Positions 28,008-37,000 of a stretch of DNA of 64,000 nucleotides are shown here, one piece after another. This DNA is from DUPQ01 sp964563155 (GTDB taxonomy: Bacteria; Bacillota; Clostridia; DUPQ01): positions 1 through 64,000 of the forward strand of contig CAZLVL010000014.1 of assembly GCA_964563155.1 (NCBI GenBank). The letters run 5' to 3'. Within the stretch, counting starts at the first letter, position 1. Each line of letters begins with the position of its first letter. The notes beneath the pieces are model-generated. The model saw only the letters and a program-made list of their open reading frames with translations, was not told the DNA's origin and made no database searches. The position numbers and the translations under genes were made by a program.

Positions 28008-28160
28008 TTTATACTCGGTAGGTAAGGCTACTACGAGGATATGGATTACTGCCGCGAAATGGTGGAGACACTATAAGCTGGTATCAACAGTTGCTGTCGT
28101 TTAAGGCTTCAACTAATGTAATTTCACCGCCTCGCAGAGCTAAAGCTCAAACGAGACAGC
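28008..28160 (+). ncRNA. M-box (ykoK leader) magnesium riboswitch
   Basis: The leader contains the conserved M-box elements in order: GGTAGGTAAGGCTAC (from 28017), ACTGCCGCGAAATGGTGGAGAC, a middle helix region with CTGTCGTTTAAGGC, and GCTAAAGCTC near the 3' end. These match the ykoK-leader class that binds Mg ions. The gene downstream is the Mg transporter mgtE, its classic target. CTCAAAC (28146-28152) can pair either within the aptamer or with GTTTGAG (28186-28192). That gives an antiterminator that competes with the hairpin at 28174-28202, so high Mg should stop transcription. Confidence 0.9.
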
Positions 28161-28173
28161 TTATGACAATATG

Positions 28174-28209
28174 CTCTATGCGTCTGTTTGAGACACACAG
28201 AGTTTTTTT
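28174..28209 (+). terminator. M-box expression-platform terminator
   Basis: CTCT (28174-28177) pairs with AGAG (28199-28202) and GTCT (28182-28185) with AGAC (28191-28194), followed by seven T residues. The GTCTGTTTGAG arm is also complementary to the end of the aptamer, so the hairpin forms only in the Mg-bound state. Confidence 0.75.
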
Positions 28210-28284
28210 AAGGAGAAAGATAGTTGGACCCCCATAGTTGTAAATTTTTTATGGAATATTTAAGAAAAACAAGAAAGTTATATA

Positions 28285-28317
28285 ATGGCGAAAACTGAAT
28301 TGGAAGAATATAAATAA
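28285..28317 (+). CDS. Possible 10-codon leader peptide between the riboswitch and mgtE
   Basis: ATG at 28285 opens a frame encoding MAKTELEEYK, ending at a TAA directly before a hairpin with a T run. The ribosome site (AAGAAAG) is weak and about 10 bases away. In enteric bacteria, Mg-transporter leader peptides sense Mg through acidic or proline codons; here three Glu codons are present. A regulatory role is inference, and the frame may be chance. Confidence 0.25.
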   Translation: MAKTELEEYK

Positions 28318-28331
28318 TTTAGATTTCACAT

Positions 28332-28365
28332 ACCACTAGATAACTTTAAGAAAAGTGGTTTTTTT
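28332..28365 (+). terminator. Second hairpin with T run upstream of mgtE
   Basis: ACCACT (28332-28337) pairs with AGTGGT (28354-28359), overlapping a T run to 28365. An alternative stem ACTTT/AAAGT (28343-28347 with 28352-28356) would exclude it. It lies 74 bases before the mgtE ATG, so it may be a second attenuator. Confidence 0.45.
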
Positions 28366-28438
28366 GTGCCAAAAGAGAAAATTTACAGACACCTTTTTCC
28401 GGTTTTATACAGATAATTTAGTAATGGAGGCAATGGAT

Positions 28439-29776
28439 ATGGAATTTGAAAGAATAGAAGAATTAATTAATGAAAAAAAATACGTCCAGGTAAAAGAAAT
28501 TTTATCTGAAATGAATGAGGTTGACGTTGCTGAGCTTTTAAAACCATATAACCCGCATATGACTCTCTTGCTCTTTAGGATGTTACCTAAGGACTTAGCA
28601 GCAGAGGTTTTTGCAAGATTCTCTACTGAACAGCAGATGGATATTATAAACTCTATTACTAGCGAAGAATTAAGAAACATTGTTGACGAGTTGTTTTTTG
28701 ACGACATGATTGACTTAATAGAAGAAATGCCTGCCAATGTTGTTAGCAAAATCTTAACCCACACAGATAAAAAAGAAAGAGAACTTATTAATGAATTCTT
28801 AAAATATCCTTCTGATTCAGCAGGTGGCTTAACAACTATTGAGTATGTGAATTTAAAAAAATCTATGACAGTTCAAGAAGCAATGAAGCATATAAAGGAA
28901 GTAGGTCTTAATACTGAAACAATCTATACTTGTTATGTCACAGATAAAAATAGAATCCTAGAAGGAATTGTATCTTTAAAAGATTTAGTAACTTCAGATG
29001 ACCACATAATAATTGAAGATATTATGGAAACTGACATAATAAAAGTAAATACTCATCTTGACCAAGAAGAAGCTGCAAATATCTTTAGAAGGTATGGCTT
29101 TTTAGCCCTACCAGTTGTTGATAATGAAAACAGATTGACTGGAATTATAACTGTAGACGACATCATGAATGTTATCTCTCAAGAAGCAACCGAGGACTTT
29201 CAAAAGATGGCTGCTATTTCTCCTTCAGATGAAGAATACTTAGATGTAAGCATTTGGAAGTTGGCAAAAAACAGACTTCCTTGGCTGCTAATCTTAATGG
29301 TTTCTGCAACCTTTACAGGAAGAATTATGGGCAGATATGAAGATGTTTTAATATCTATTGCAATTCTTGGTACCTTTATACCCATGTTAATGGATACGGG
29401 AGGAAATGCAGGCAGCCAATCTTCTACCCTAATAATCCGTGGATTAGCAATAGAAGAAATTAAGGTTAGCGATGGACTTAAAATACTCTTTAAAGAATTT
29501 GGAGTATCCATGATAGTTGGCTTAATTCTAGCAATAATTAATTTTTTAAGACTATTGGTAATAGAAAGAGTTGGAATACTAGTAGCAGTAACCGTATCTA
29601 TAGCCTTAGTTGTAACAGTTATTCTTTCTAAGGTAATAGGTGGAATTTTACCAATATTCGCTAAAAAGTTAAAGATGGACCCAGCAATTATGGCAGGTCC
29701 CCTAATCACAACCATTGTAGACGCCTTAAGCTTATTAGCATATTTTGCTATTGCAACTGCTATGTTGGGACTATAA
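28439..29776 (+). CDS. mgtE: Magnesium transporter MgtE
   Basis: The ATG at 28439 has GGAGG 8 bases upstream and gives 446 residues, the normal MgtE length; longer in-frame starts lie inside the leader hairpin region. Domains: the superhelical N domain (about 1-125, with repeated LLFRMLPKDLAAEVFARF and ELFFDDMIDLIEEMP motifs), two CBS domains (about 130-250, including DIMETDIIKVNTHLDQEEAANIFRRYGFLALPVVD), the connecting plug helix, and five membrane helices with PMLMDTGGNAGSQSST, the selectivity-filter segment. The cytoplasmic domains close the channel when Mg is high. Expression is under the M-box riboswitch upstream, so both synthesis and activity respond to Mg. Confidence 0.95.
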   Translation: MEFERIEELINEKKYVQVKEILSEMNEVDVAELLKPYNPHMTLLLFRMLPKDLAAEVFARFSTEQQMDIINSITSEELRNIVDELFFDDMIDLIEEMPANVVSKILTHTDKKERELINEFLKYPSDSAGGLTTIEYVNLKKSMTVQEAMKHIKEVGLNTETIYTCYVTDKNRILEGIVSLKDLVTSDDHIIIEDIMETDIIKVNTHLDQEEAANIFRRYGFLALPVVDNENRLTGIITVDDIMNVISQEATEDFQKMAAISPSDEEYLDVSIWKLAKNRLPWLLILMVSATFTGRIMGRYEDVLISIAILGTFIPMLMDTGGNAGSQSSTLIIRGLAIEEIKVSDGLKILFKEFGVSMIVGLILAIINFLRLLVIERVGILVAVTVSIALVVTVILSKVIGGILPIFAKKLKMDPAIMAGPLITTIVDALSLLAYFAIATAMLGL

Positions 29777-29951
29777 CTACAGCTAAAATTAAATTTAAAA
29801 TATTTAAAGGAAATCATGCACATCATTAATCTTGATTTAGCTTCATTTAGGATGTTTTTTCTAAAGCAAAAGTCTATGTTATAATTTCCATATAGCAAAT
29901 TAATAAACAAGTAAATATTTCTTAGAATTCATAAGAAAGGATCTCATATTT

Positions 29952-31079
29952 ATGAAAACAAGTATGACTGGCAAGGAAAGATTGACCAGAATATTTCAAG
30001 GAAAAGCTGTCGATCGGCCTTCTCTTAAATTGTGGGGACTTAGTATAGATCAACCTATGCTAGCTCCTGCATATAAGCCTGTATATGACCTTGGTTTAGA
30101 ATTAACAGATATTGTAGAGCAAGCAAGAGGTCCTTTTAATACTCTATTTGGTTCTAGCAATAATCACCTTATGAGTTATGAAGATAAACCAATAACAGGA
30201 AGTCACTGGATTGACCGTTATGAGTATATTAAATTACCAGATAGGACCTTAAGATCCATAAAAAGATATAGTAGCATTGGTGAACCTGGCTATACTATGG
30301 AATATATGCTTAAGAGTTCTAGTGATATAAAAGCTCTTTTAAAGTTACCTTATGAAAATTATCCAATTGATTTTAATACATACCAAGCAAAGCTTAATAA
30401 AGTTGGCGATAAAGGGATTGTATACTATTCATTGGACCATGGGGCCTATGCCCTAATTAGAAATATGGGCTCTGAGCTTTTTGGCTTTATGACCTTAGAT
30501 GATAGGGATCTATTAAAAGAAGCTATTTTAATATTTAGAAACAGAATATTGGAACAAACTAAAGCAGTTTTAAGCAAGAAAGCAATACCTTTTTTTGGCT
30601 GGGTAGGCCCTGAATTGTGCATTCCTCCACTTGCTGGAATGAATGATTTTAAGGACTTTGTATTTGATATGGATAAAGATATTTGTGACACTATCCATAA
30701 TGGAGGAGGCTATGTTTGGCTGCATTGCCATGGTAATGTAAAAAACTTATTAAACCCCTTTGTTGATATGGGTGTGGATGTACTAAACCCTATTGAGCCG
30801 CCTCCTCAAGGAAATGTAACCTTAACAGAAGCTATAGAGATTGTAGGAGATAAAATGGGCTTAGAAGGAAACATTGAGATTAGCTCCTTGCTTCTTAGCG
30901 AAAGTGAAGAGGATGTAAGAAAGATTGTTTATGAAGCTGTTCTAGAAGGAAAGAAATCTAGTAGATTTATCTTATGCCCTTCAACCAGTTATATGGAGTA
31001 CCCTAGACCAAGTGAACAATTCATAAAGAACCTATTAGCCTATTTAAGATATGGGTATGAATATATAAATACCCCTTAA
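29952..31079 (+). CDS. URO-D-family protein, probably a corrinoid-type methyltransferase
   Basis: The 375-residue protein has the TIM-barrel fold of uroporphyrinogen decarboxylases. The visible motif WLHCHGNVKNLLNPFVDMGVDVLNPIEPP carries an HxC zinc pair, a feature of the MtaA/MtbA/CmuA methyltransferase branch and not of HemE. The start has an AAAGGA site. There is no adjacent corrinoid protein or methyltransferase MT1 gene, so its substrate and acceptor are unknown. It is monocistronic, with the bidirectional terminator after it. Members of this branch are abundant in Clostridia and mostly uncharacterised. Confidence 0.8.
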   Translation: MKTSMTGKERLTRIFQGKAVDRPSLKLWGLSIDQPMLAPAYKPVYDLGLELTDIVEQARGPFNTLFGSSNNHLMSYEDKPITGSHWIDRYEYIKLPDRTLRSIKRYSSIGEPGYTMEYMLKSSSDIKALLKLPYENYPIDFNTYQAKLNKVGDKGIVYYSLDHGAYALIRNMGSELFGFMTLDDRDLLKEAILIFRNRILEQTKAVLSKKAIPFFGWVGPELCIPPLAGMNDFKDFVFDMDKDICDTIHNGGGYVWLHCHGNVKNLLNPFVDMGVDVLNPIEPPPQGNVTLTEAIEIVGDKMGLEGNIEISSLLLSESEEDVRKIVYEAVLEGKKSSRFILCPSTSYMEYPRPSEQFIKNLLAYLRYGYEYINTP

Positions 31080-31097
31080 TGGGCAAGGTACTATAAA

Positions 31098-31142
31098 AAA
31101 TGACCAAGTCTATTAAGTATTCTTTCTTTTACTTGGTCATTT
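31098..31142. terminator. Bidirectional terminator between convergent genes
   Basis: A perfect 12-bp stem, AAATGACCAAGT with ACTTGGTCATTT, has a 21-base loop. On the minus strand it is followed by a T run and would end the FAD reductase transcript; on the plus strand it ends the URO-D transcript. Confidence 0.8.
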
Positions 31143-31199
31143 AATCTATATTTAATTCTCATTAACAAAACTTAATATCTTGTAAGTTGTTGTTTATCT

Positions 31200-32414
31200 C
31201 TAAACTTCACTCAAAGGTATACTAAGGTCTGCAAATCTCTTTGGGTCCAAAGCTTCTTTTTTGTTTAAAATGCTTTCCACATCATTTCTGTTTTCAAACT
31301 TATTAACAAAAAGTATTGCTAAAGGATGGTTATCGGCATCTACATAAGAGACTGCAAATTTACCATCCTGCAAGGAGCCTCTTAAAAAGGTCTTATCCCA
31401 ACTTCTTGTGTTTCCTAAATACTCAAAGCTTTGATCGTATTGGTCTGTCCAAAAATATGGGTATACATTGTATTCACTGCTTTCTTTATTAATAATATTT
31501 TTTGCAATAGAAGCTCCTTGGCTCCAGGCATTTTCCCAGTGCTCAACATGAATTAAGTGGTCTTTATAGGGCCATTTAACTATATCTCCTCCAGCATATA
31601 TATCATCTAAAGAAGTTTCACCATATTTATTAACTACAATACACCCATTTTCCATCTTAACATCCAGTTCAAAAGGTAGGTTGGGTATAACTCCAACTGA
31701 TACAATCACCATATCAGTCTTAATGGTCTTTCCAGTTTTTGTTAGTATGGATGTAACATTACCCTTGCTATCTTTATTAATTTTTTCTGTCTCTTCATCA
31801 AACATAAATTTTGTATTATGAGATTCATGCATATTTACAAAGTAGTCAGAAACTTCTCTACCTAGAATATTTTCTAGGGGTCTTCCCTCTTTAACCAAAA
31901 CTCTTACATTTTTACCAAGTTGATTAAAGGTTGAGCTAAGTTCTAGGCCCATAAAGCCTGAACCAATTATTGTGATATCTTTGGTGTCCTTAACCCAATT
32001 TTTTATCTTTTGGGCATCTCTAAATTCCCGTAGATAGAAAACACCATTTGCATCATCACCATCCAGCTTTATTATCCGCAATTTGGATCCTGTTGCAATA
32101 ACCAGCTTATCATATGGGATTGTTTCATTTTGGTTGGTTGTAACTGTTTTATCTTTCCAGTTAACAGAGTCTACCTTTGTATTTAGTTTTAAATCAATTC
32201 CATTTTTCTCATAGTAGCTTTTTTTCTTTAAAAGGGGTGGATCAACTTTTTCTGCATCTTGCATCCAATCCTTAGAAAGTGGGTAAGTATTATATGGAAA
32301 AACATCTTTTTTATCAATAAGAGTAATATGGCCATCAAATCCATTTTTAATTAATTCGATGGCAGTATAAGCACCTGTAATAGATGCACCAATTATAATT
32401 ATTCTGTCTTTCAT
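31200..32414 (-). CDS. FAD-dependent pyridine-nucleotide-disulfide oxidoreductase (ferredoxin-reductase-like)
   Basis: The ATG at 32414 has GAGG 8 bases upstream; a GTG three codons earlier overlaps that site. The 404-residue protein has an N-terminal FAD-binding IIIIGASITGAYTA, a KLVIATGSKLR segment, a second Rossmann motif ITIIGSGFMGLELSSTF (about 155) for NAD(P)H, and DIYAGGDIVKWP (about 277), the FAD-contact motif. The C-terminal part matches the ferredoxin/rubredoxin-reductase group such as BenD/RubB. It lacks a CxxxxC disulfide. The electron acceptor is unknown; the ODP protein elsewhere in the window would be one possible partner, by inference only. Confidence 0.85.
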   Translation of the reverse strand: MKDRIIIIGASITGAYTAIELIKNGFDGHITLIDKKDVFPYNTYPLSKDWMQDAEKVDPPLLKKKSYYEKNGIDLKLNTKVDSVNWKDKTVTTNQNETIPYDKLVIATGSKLRIIKLDGDDANGVFYLREFRDAQKIKNWVKDTKDITIIGSGFMGLELSSTFNQLGKNVRVLVKEGRPLENILGREVSDYFVNMHESHNTKFMFDEETEKINKDSKGNVTSILTKTGKTIKTDMVIVSVGVIPNLPFELDVKMENGCIVVNKYGETSLDDIYAGGDIVKWPYKDHLIHVEHWENAWSQGASIAKNIINKESSEYNVYPYFWTDQYDQSFEYLGNTRSWDKTFLRGSLQDGKFAVSYVDADNHPLAILFVNKFENRNDVESILNKKEALDPKRFADLSIPLSEV

Positions 32415-32592
32415 TTTTTTCACCTCTTTTTCAAAAGTAGAAGGTAAATTTATCTTACTACCTACAATACAGTTATACCACTTTTACATATTTCTAACAA
32501 ATTTTCATCAAAAGATACCTGTATCTAGATAAACTTTATCGTGATACAGCAATGGGGAAGATTTACTTTTTGTCTACATATAATCCAAAAAT

Positions 32593-32616
32593 CACACTAT
32601 TATACACAATAGTGTG
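32593..32616 (-). terminator. Second of two tandem terminators after the giant surface operon
   Basis: CACACTATT (32593-32601) and AATAGTGTG (32608-32616) form a perfect 9-bp stem with a 6-base loop; on the minus strand ATTTTTGG follows. It is the distal one for transcripts from the subtilisin gene. Confidence 0.7.
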
Positions 32617-32621
32617 AGAAA

Positions 32622-32651
32622 AATCACATAATTATATGTGTTTATGTGATT
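32622..32651 (-). terminator. First of two tandem terminators after the giant surface operon
   Basis: AATCACATA (32622-32630) and TATGTGATT (32643-32651) form a 9-bp stem with a 12-base loop; on the minus strand TTTTTC follows. It lies 37 bases past the subtilisin stop, and both hairpins lie within 60 bases of each other. Confidence 0.7.
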
Positions 32652-32687
32652 CTACTCAATTATCTCTATTCAAAAGTATTACATAAC

Positions 32688-34034
32688 TTATGGCAGTGGC
32701 TGGCTTAAGTATGTGTTACGACTAAATTGCAAGAAGATATCTACAATTTCTTCTTTTGATATCTTATCTTGTGGTAACAATTTGCCATCCTTATCTTGAA
32801 ATAGATTTATACCACATGCCCATTGCATGGAAGAAATGGCATATTCACTGACCTCTTTTACATCCTTGTACGATAAGATATTTGTATCTTCTCCAAGTGA
32901 AACATCATAATTCTTCAATTTTGCATAACGATGTAGTATAACTGTTAACTGCTCTTTTGTTATATTATCATCTGGTCCAAATTTGGAATTTGAATAACCT
33001 AAGACAATACCATTATCAGCAGCCCAGCCAATGGCTTTATTATAATAGCTGTCTGGTAAAACATCTTTAAAACTACTATTTTCAGACTCTGGTTCACCAT
33101 CATATGTATATAAAAGAGAAGCTAGCATACCTCGGGTCACTGATTCAGAATTTGACCTATCTATACCCACAATACCCCAACCACTTTCTAAGTCCACACC
33201 TAGTATTCCCAAATCTTGGGCAGATGCATATAATATGGCGCGAACCTGAGCTGGGGTAAGTGAAGGTGAATCAATTAATAATTGGGCACATAAGCCTGAA
33301 ACATAGGCACAAGCATAAGATGTTCCACTTCGTATTATTGGCTTTGTATCATTGCGATGGGAAATGGTCTCTAAATTTGCTCCTTTAGCTAAAACTGAAA
33401 CACCATTTTGTTGGGAAAAATCTGCAACTGCAAAATCTTCTTGTAGGTTCTCTGCTGCCCCAACACCTAATACTGTGTTATAGATTGCAGGATAATATTT
33501 TCTATCAGGATAGGTCAAATTATCATTTCCCACTGCTGAAACTACTACTGCCCCTTTTTCTTCAGCATACAAAAGAGCTAGGTGTAGTTCTTCTGATTCA
33601 GTGGAAACACCCATACTAATATTTATTACCCTACAATTATATATATCAACTGCATCATATATTGCTTGGCTCATCATCGAGATATCACCAACTTTAGATA
33701 CACCAGAGACATACCTATCATAGGTCACTAGGGGGACCACAAGAGCATCAGGACAAGAGCCTTCTATACCAAGTTTTTTTGAACCAAGAACCATACCTGC
33801 TGTTGCAGTACCATGACCAATACGGTCTTTAGTATCTTGATCTTCAAAAATATAGTTTTTACCTATTTCTACTTTGTTAGTATCAATATGCTTGGTTGAA
33901 ATGCCAGTATCAATAAAGGCTATACGAATGGGTTCAATTTCACAAACACCCTCTACTAATGGGTTAATTGACAAAATATTACCTATTAAAGCAAATATAC
34001 ATATTAGCAATATAAGTTTACTTTTCCTATTCAT
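32688..34034 (-). CDS. SLH-anchored subtilisin-like serine protease (S8 family)
   Basis: The ATG at 34034 has AGAGG 7 bases upstream and gives 448 residues; a longer frame has no site. After a signal peptide (about 1-30) comes an S8 catalytic domain with IAFIDTGIS (Asp), GHGTATAGMVLG (His) and SGTSYACAYVSG (Ser), closing with SGWGIVGID. SLH-type segments follow directly: half a module (SVTRGMLASLLY), then two full ones (DSYYNKAIGWAADNGIV, and YAISSMQWACGINLF). No pro-domain is obvious. It ends the operon with the two giant proteins and should be wall-anchored. A role in trimming those proteins or neighbouring ones is plausible from location but unproven. Confidence 0.85.
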   Translation of the reverse strand: MNRKSKLILLICIFALIGNILSINPLVEGVCEIEPIRIAFIDTGISTKHIDTNKVEIGKNYIFEDQDTKDRIGHGTATAGMVLGSKKLGIEGSCPDALVVPLVTYDRYVSGVSKVGDISMMSQAIYDAVDIYNCRVINISMGVSTESEELHLALLYAEEKGAVVVSAVGNDNLTYPDRKYYPAIYNTVLGVGAAENLQEDFAVADFSQQNGVSVLAKGANLETISHRNDTKPIIRSGTSYACAYVSGLCAQLLIDSPSLTPAQVRAILYASAQDLGILGVDLESGWGIVGIDRSNSESVTRGMLASLLYTYDGEPESENSSFKDVLPDSYYNKAIGWAADNGIVLGYSNSKFGPDDNITKEQLTVILHRYAKLKNYDVSLGEDTNILSYKDVKEVSEYAISSMQWACGINLFQDKDGKLLPQDKISKEEIVDIFLQFSRNTYLSQPLP

Positions 34035-34090
34035 ACATATCCTCTTTCTTAAAAGCTTAATATTTATTCTCCAATTCAAATATCTAATAC

Positions 34091-37000
34091 CTAATTCTTC
34101 ATTGCCTCTCTAATTAACAATTCAACAAGTCTCATGAAGACAGTACAATTCTCTCCCCTATTAGAACCTGTCCTTGGGGCAAAGCTATTGTCGGGAAGCC
34201 CTATTACAAGTCCTGCAGCTTTACAAAACTCCACATCCTCAAGTGCCCAGTCTGAGATTTCATTTGCATCTATAAAGGTAAAGGAATTGTTATCAGCGTT
34301 TTCTGTGTTTTGCCCTATCTTTATAAATCTTGCATATCTGGCAATCATTGCACACATTTGCTCTCGGGTAACCAAGTCATCTGGTGCAAAGGTATTTACT
34401 GTCATCCCATTTACAATTTTGTTTTCATTTGCCCATGCCACAGCTTTTTCATACCAAATACCTGAAGGGACATCCTGGAAAGTAACTTTATTCTTAGGCT
34501 CAGGTTGACCTGCTAATCGATGCAGCACTGTCACAAACATTGCTCTAGTCATGTTTGTGTTTGGTGCAAATTGATTATCTCCCATACCTATGAAGAGTCC
34601 TCTTGCAGCCATAAAATCAATGGAAGACTTAGCCCAATGATCTTTTGTATCCTTAAAAGTGACAGTGTTTTCAGTAAAGAAATATTTACCTGCTACAGGT
34701 GCTATGAAAAACAAGATTCCATTTTCCACAAAGGAGCTAGCAACATAAATCTTATTCCCTTCTTTATCCAAGTAATATGGTACATAGGTATCAGGATTAG
34801 CACCGACGGGAATTTGTACTTCTACAAGCTCTCCTTCTACATCAACCACCTGAGAGCTAGGAATTGTTTCTTCATCTGGGTCTTCATCTAGGTCTTCATC
34901 TGGGTCTACCTTGGGAGCTATAGCTTTGAATTCAGCATAAGCAAGGACATTACCTTCATCTGGCATGAGAAAAGTAACTCTTGTTTTGCTAGAGTCTAAA
35001 ACTGCTACTCCAGTTATGACCCATTTAGAAAAGGTATAACCAGTGTCTGGCTTTGCTACAAGGGTAACTTCATCACCTGGTGAATAATTGCCACCGCCAG
35101 TTGCTGTTCCACCTATAGTAGAACTAACAGCAACTGTACCTGAGGCTGGCTCTGCACCAAAGGTCAATGCCACAGTCCTGTAGGCACCTCTTGTCACTTC
35201 AAGTTGGCCTACCAGCATTCCTTGAGCCTCTGCACTTAAGGTCAAAAGACCATTTTCATCTACACTAGCATCCCCTTCTACTGCTTGACAGAGCCAACTT
35301 ATATTGCCCTTTTCATTTAACTGGAATAGAGATCCAGTGGATGTGACCCCTAAAAGAGAAAGTTGCTTACTCTGTTGACCAAGGGCAGGGACAGGAATAT
35401 TTCCATCTAATAATACATTCCCATCTACCAGTACCTGCAAGCCCTCTAAATCAGCTAATCCCCCATGGGTAACCGCTACTTCTTTTGTAACAGTGTTGCC
35501 AGCAGAATCAGATACACTGATAACTAAATCATGTATAGAGGAACTATTGGGATTTGGAATATCAATTATGAATTGGAAGATGCCCTCAGAATCTATTGTT
35601 CCACTAAGCTTATCTATGGTAAGTCCACTGCATATGGTCACCTGGTTGGAGGTAATGGTAAAGTGGGCATCTGAATCTGTCACACCAGAAACTAAGAGTT
35701 TTCCATCCTTTCCAAAGAAGCTTCCATTTACAGGTGTGGTCAACATTAGTCGTGGTGGAGTTGTATCAACATCAAAAGTATAAACATATCTAAAACTGTC
35801 ACCTTTAGCATTATTTCCCCATATTTCCAAGGTATGGCTACCTTCTGTTAAGTTACTAAGGGGTATTACAATTTCATTGGTATTTGTAAAGGTGCCTTTA
35901 GGTTTTTCAAGAGCCCCTTCAATGAGTTTTTCTTCAATTTGCGCATCATCAAGGCCCCACTTGCCTGTAACCATTTCATTGGATAAAGCCACCAGTGTAA
36001 TTGTCTTGTCTGTATAGGTTATATACTCTACTATTGTTTCTAGTGCAGGTCCTTCTGGGTCATTATCATCTTTTCGCAACTCAATACGCTCTACAGTTCT
36101 TGCTTGCTTATCCGAAGTGATGGTAATTTCTGGTCTTGTTTTTTCAGGAAGTTCTATGGTGGCTGTTTTTGTTGTCACACCATATACTAGAGTGTCCATT
36201 TCCCCATTGTCATTACTGTCAATTAACTTGTATGGAGTTACACTTGCATAATATTTCTTTCCTGCTATTAGCCCAATTGCATTTCCTTCATACTCATAGC
36301 TTCCACCTATGGTAAAGCTAGTATTCCCGCTTGCGGCCTTTTTATAAGTAAGATTTACAATTTCAGTTGCTGTATTATCTTCATTGTATATGGTCACTTG
36401 GTAGCCATCTGTACTATCATCAGCTTGTTCTTTAATGGTAAGTTTGTATTCCAGATTTCCCGCTGGAGCAAACTCACTTACTATACAAGGTTTAGGGGTA
36501 TTAGCATTTTCAATCTTAATCTTATCATCACTAAAGACAACGCTATTAATTTCTCCCTCTTTAGAATAGACAGCACGTACATAGTAGTCTCCACTGGGTA
36601 AATCCTTTGGAATATCTATTTCTAAGCTTCCTCCCTTTAAAACACTTGAATCTTCCTCAATCTTTAAGGGTATTCCCCCATCAGATTCTTCTGGATTGTT
36701 GGTGTCGCTTAAGAAAAAACTTATTTTATCAAGCTCACCTAAAGAAGTGCCAACCCAGCTTAAATCAATTTTTGAGCCATTTAATGTACCAGTAACTGTA
36801 TCAACCTTTGGTAGTGGGCTTACATGATAGAGCAAGACATCTGTTTTCACATCTCCAGAGGAAATATACCAATCTTTGTTATATTGCTCTTGTTTTGTTA
36901 CAGTGAAGCAAAATGCTGCCTTACCAGTAGATTCATTAAAGGTAATGTTGGCATTTGCATCTGCATTTTGTGGAGCCTCTGCTGAATAAGCAACGTTGAA

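Noticed and set aside
29200..29910. 236-codon minus-strand frame
   Set aside because: It lies fully antisense to the conserved part of mgtE, has no ribosome site and shows no recognisable domain; it is a shadow of the real gene.
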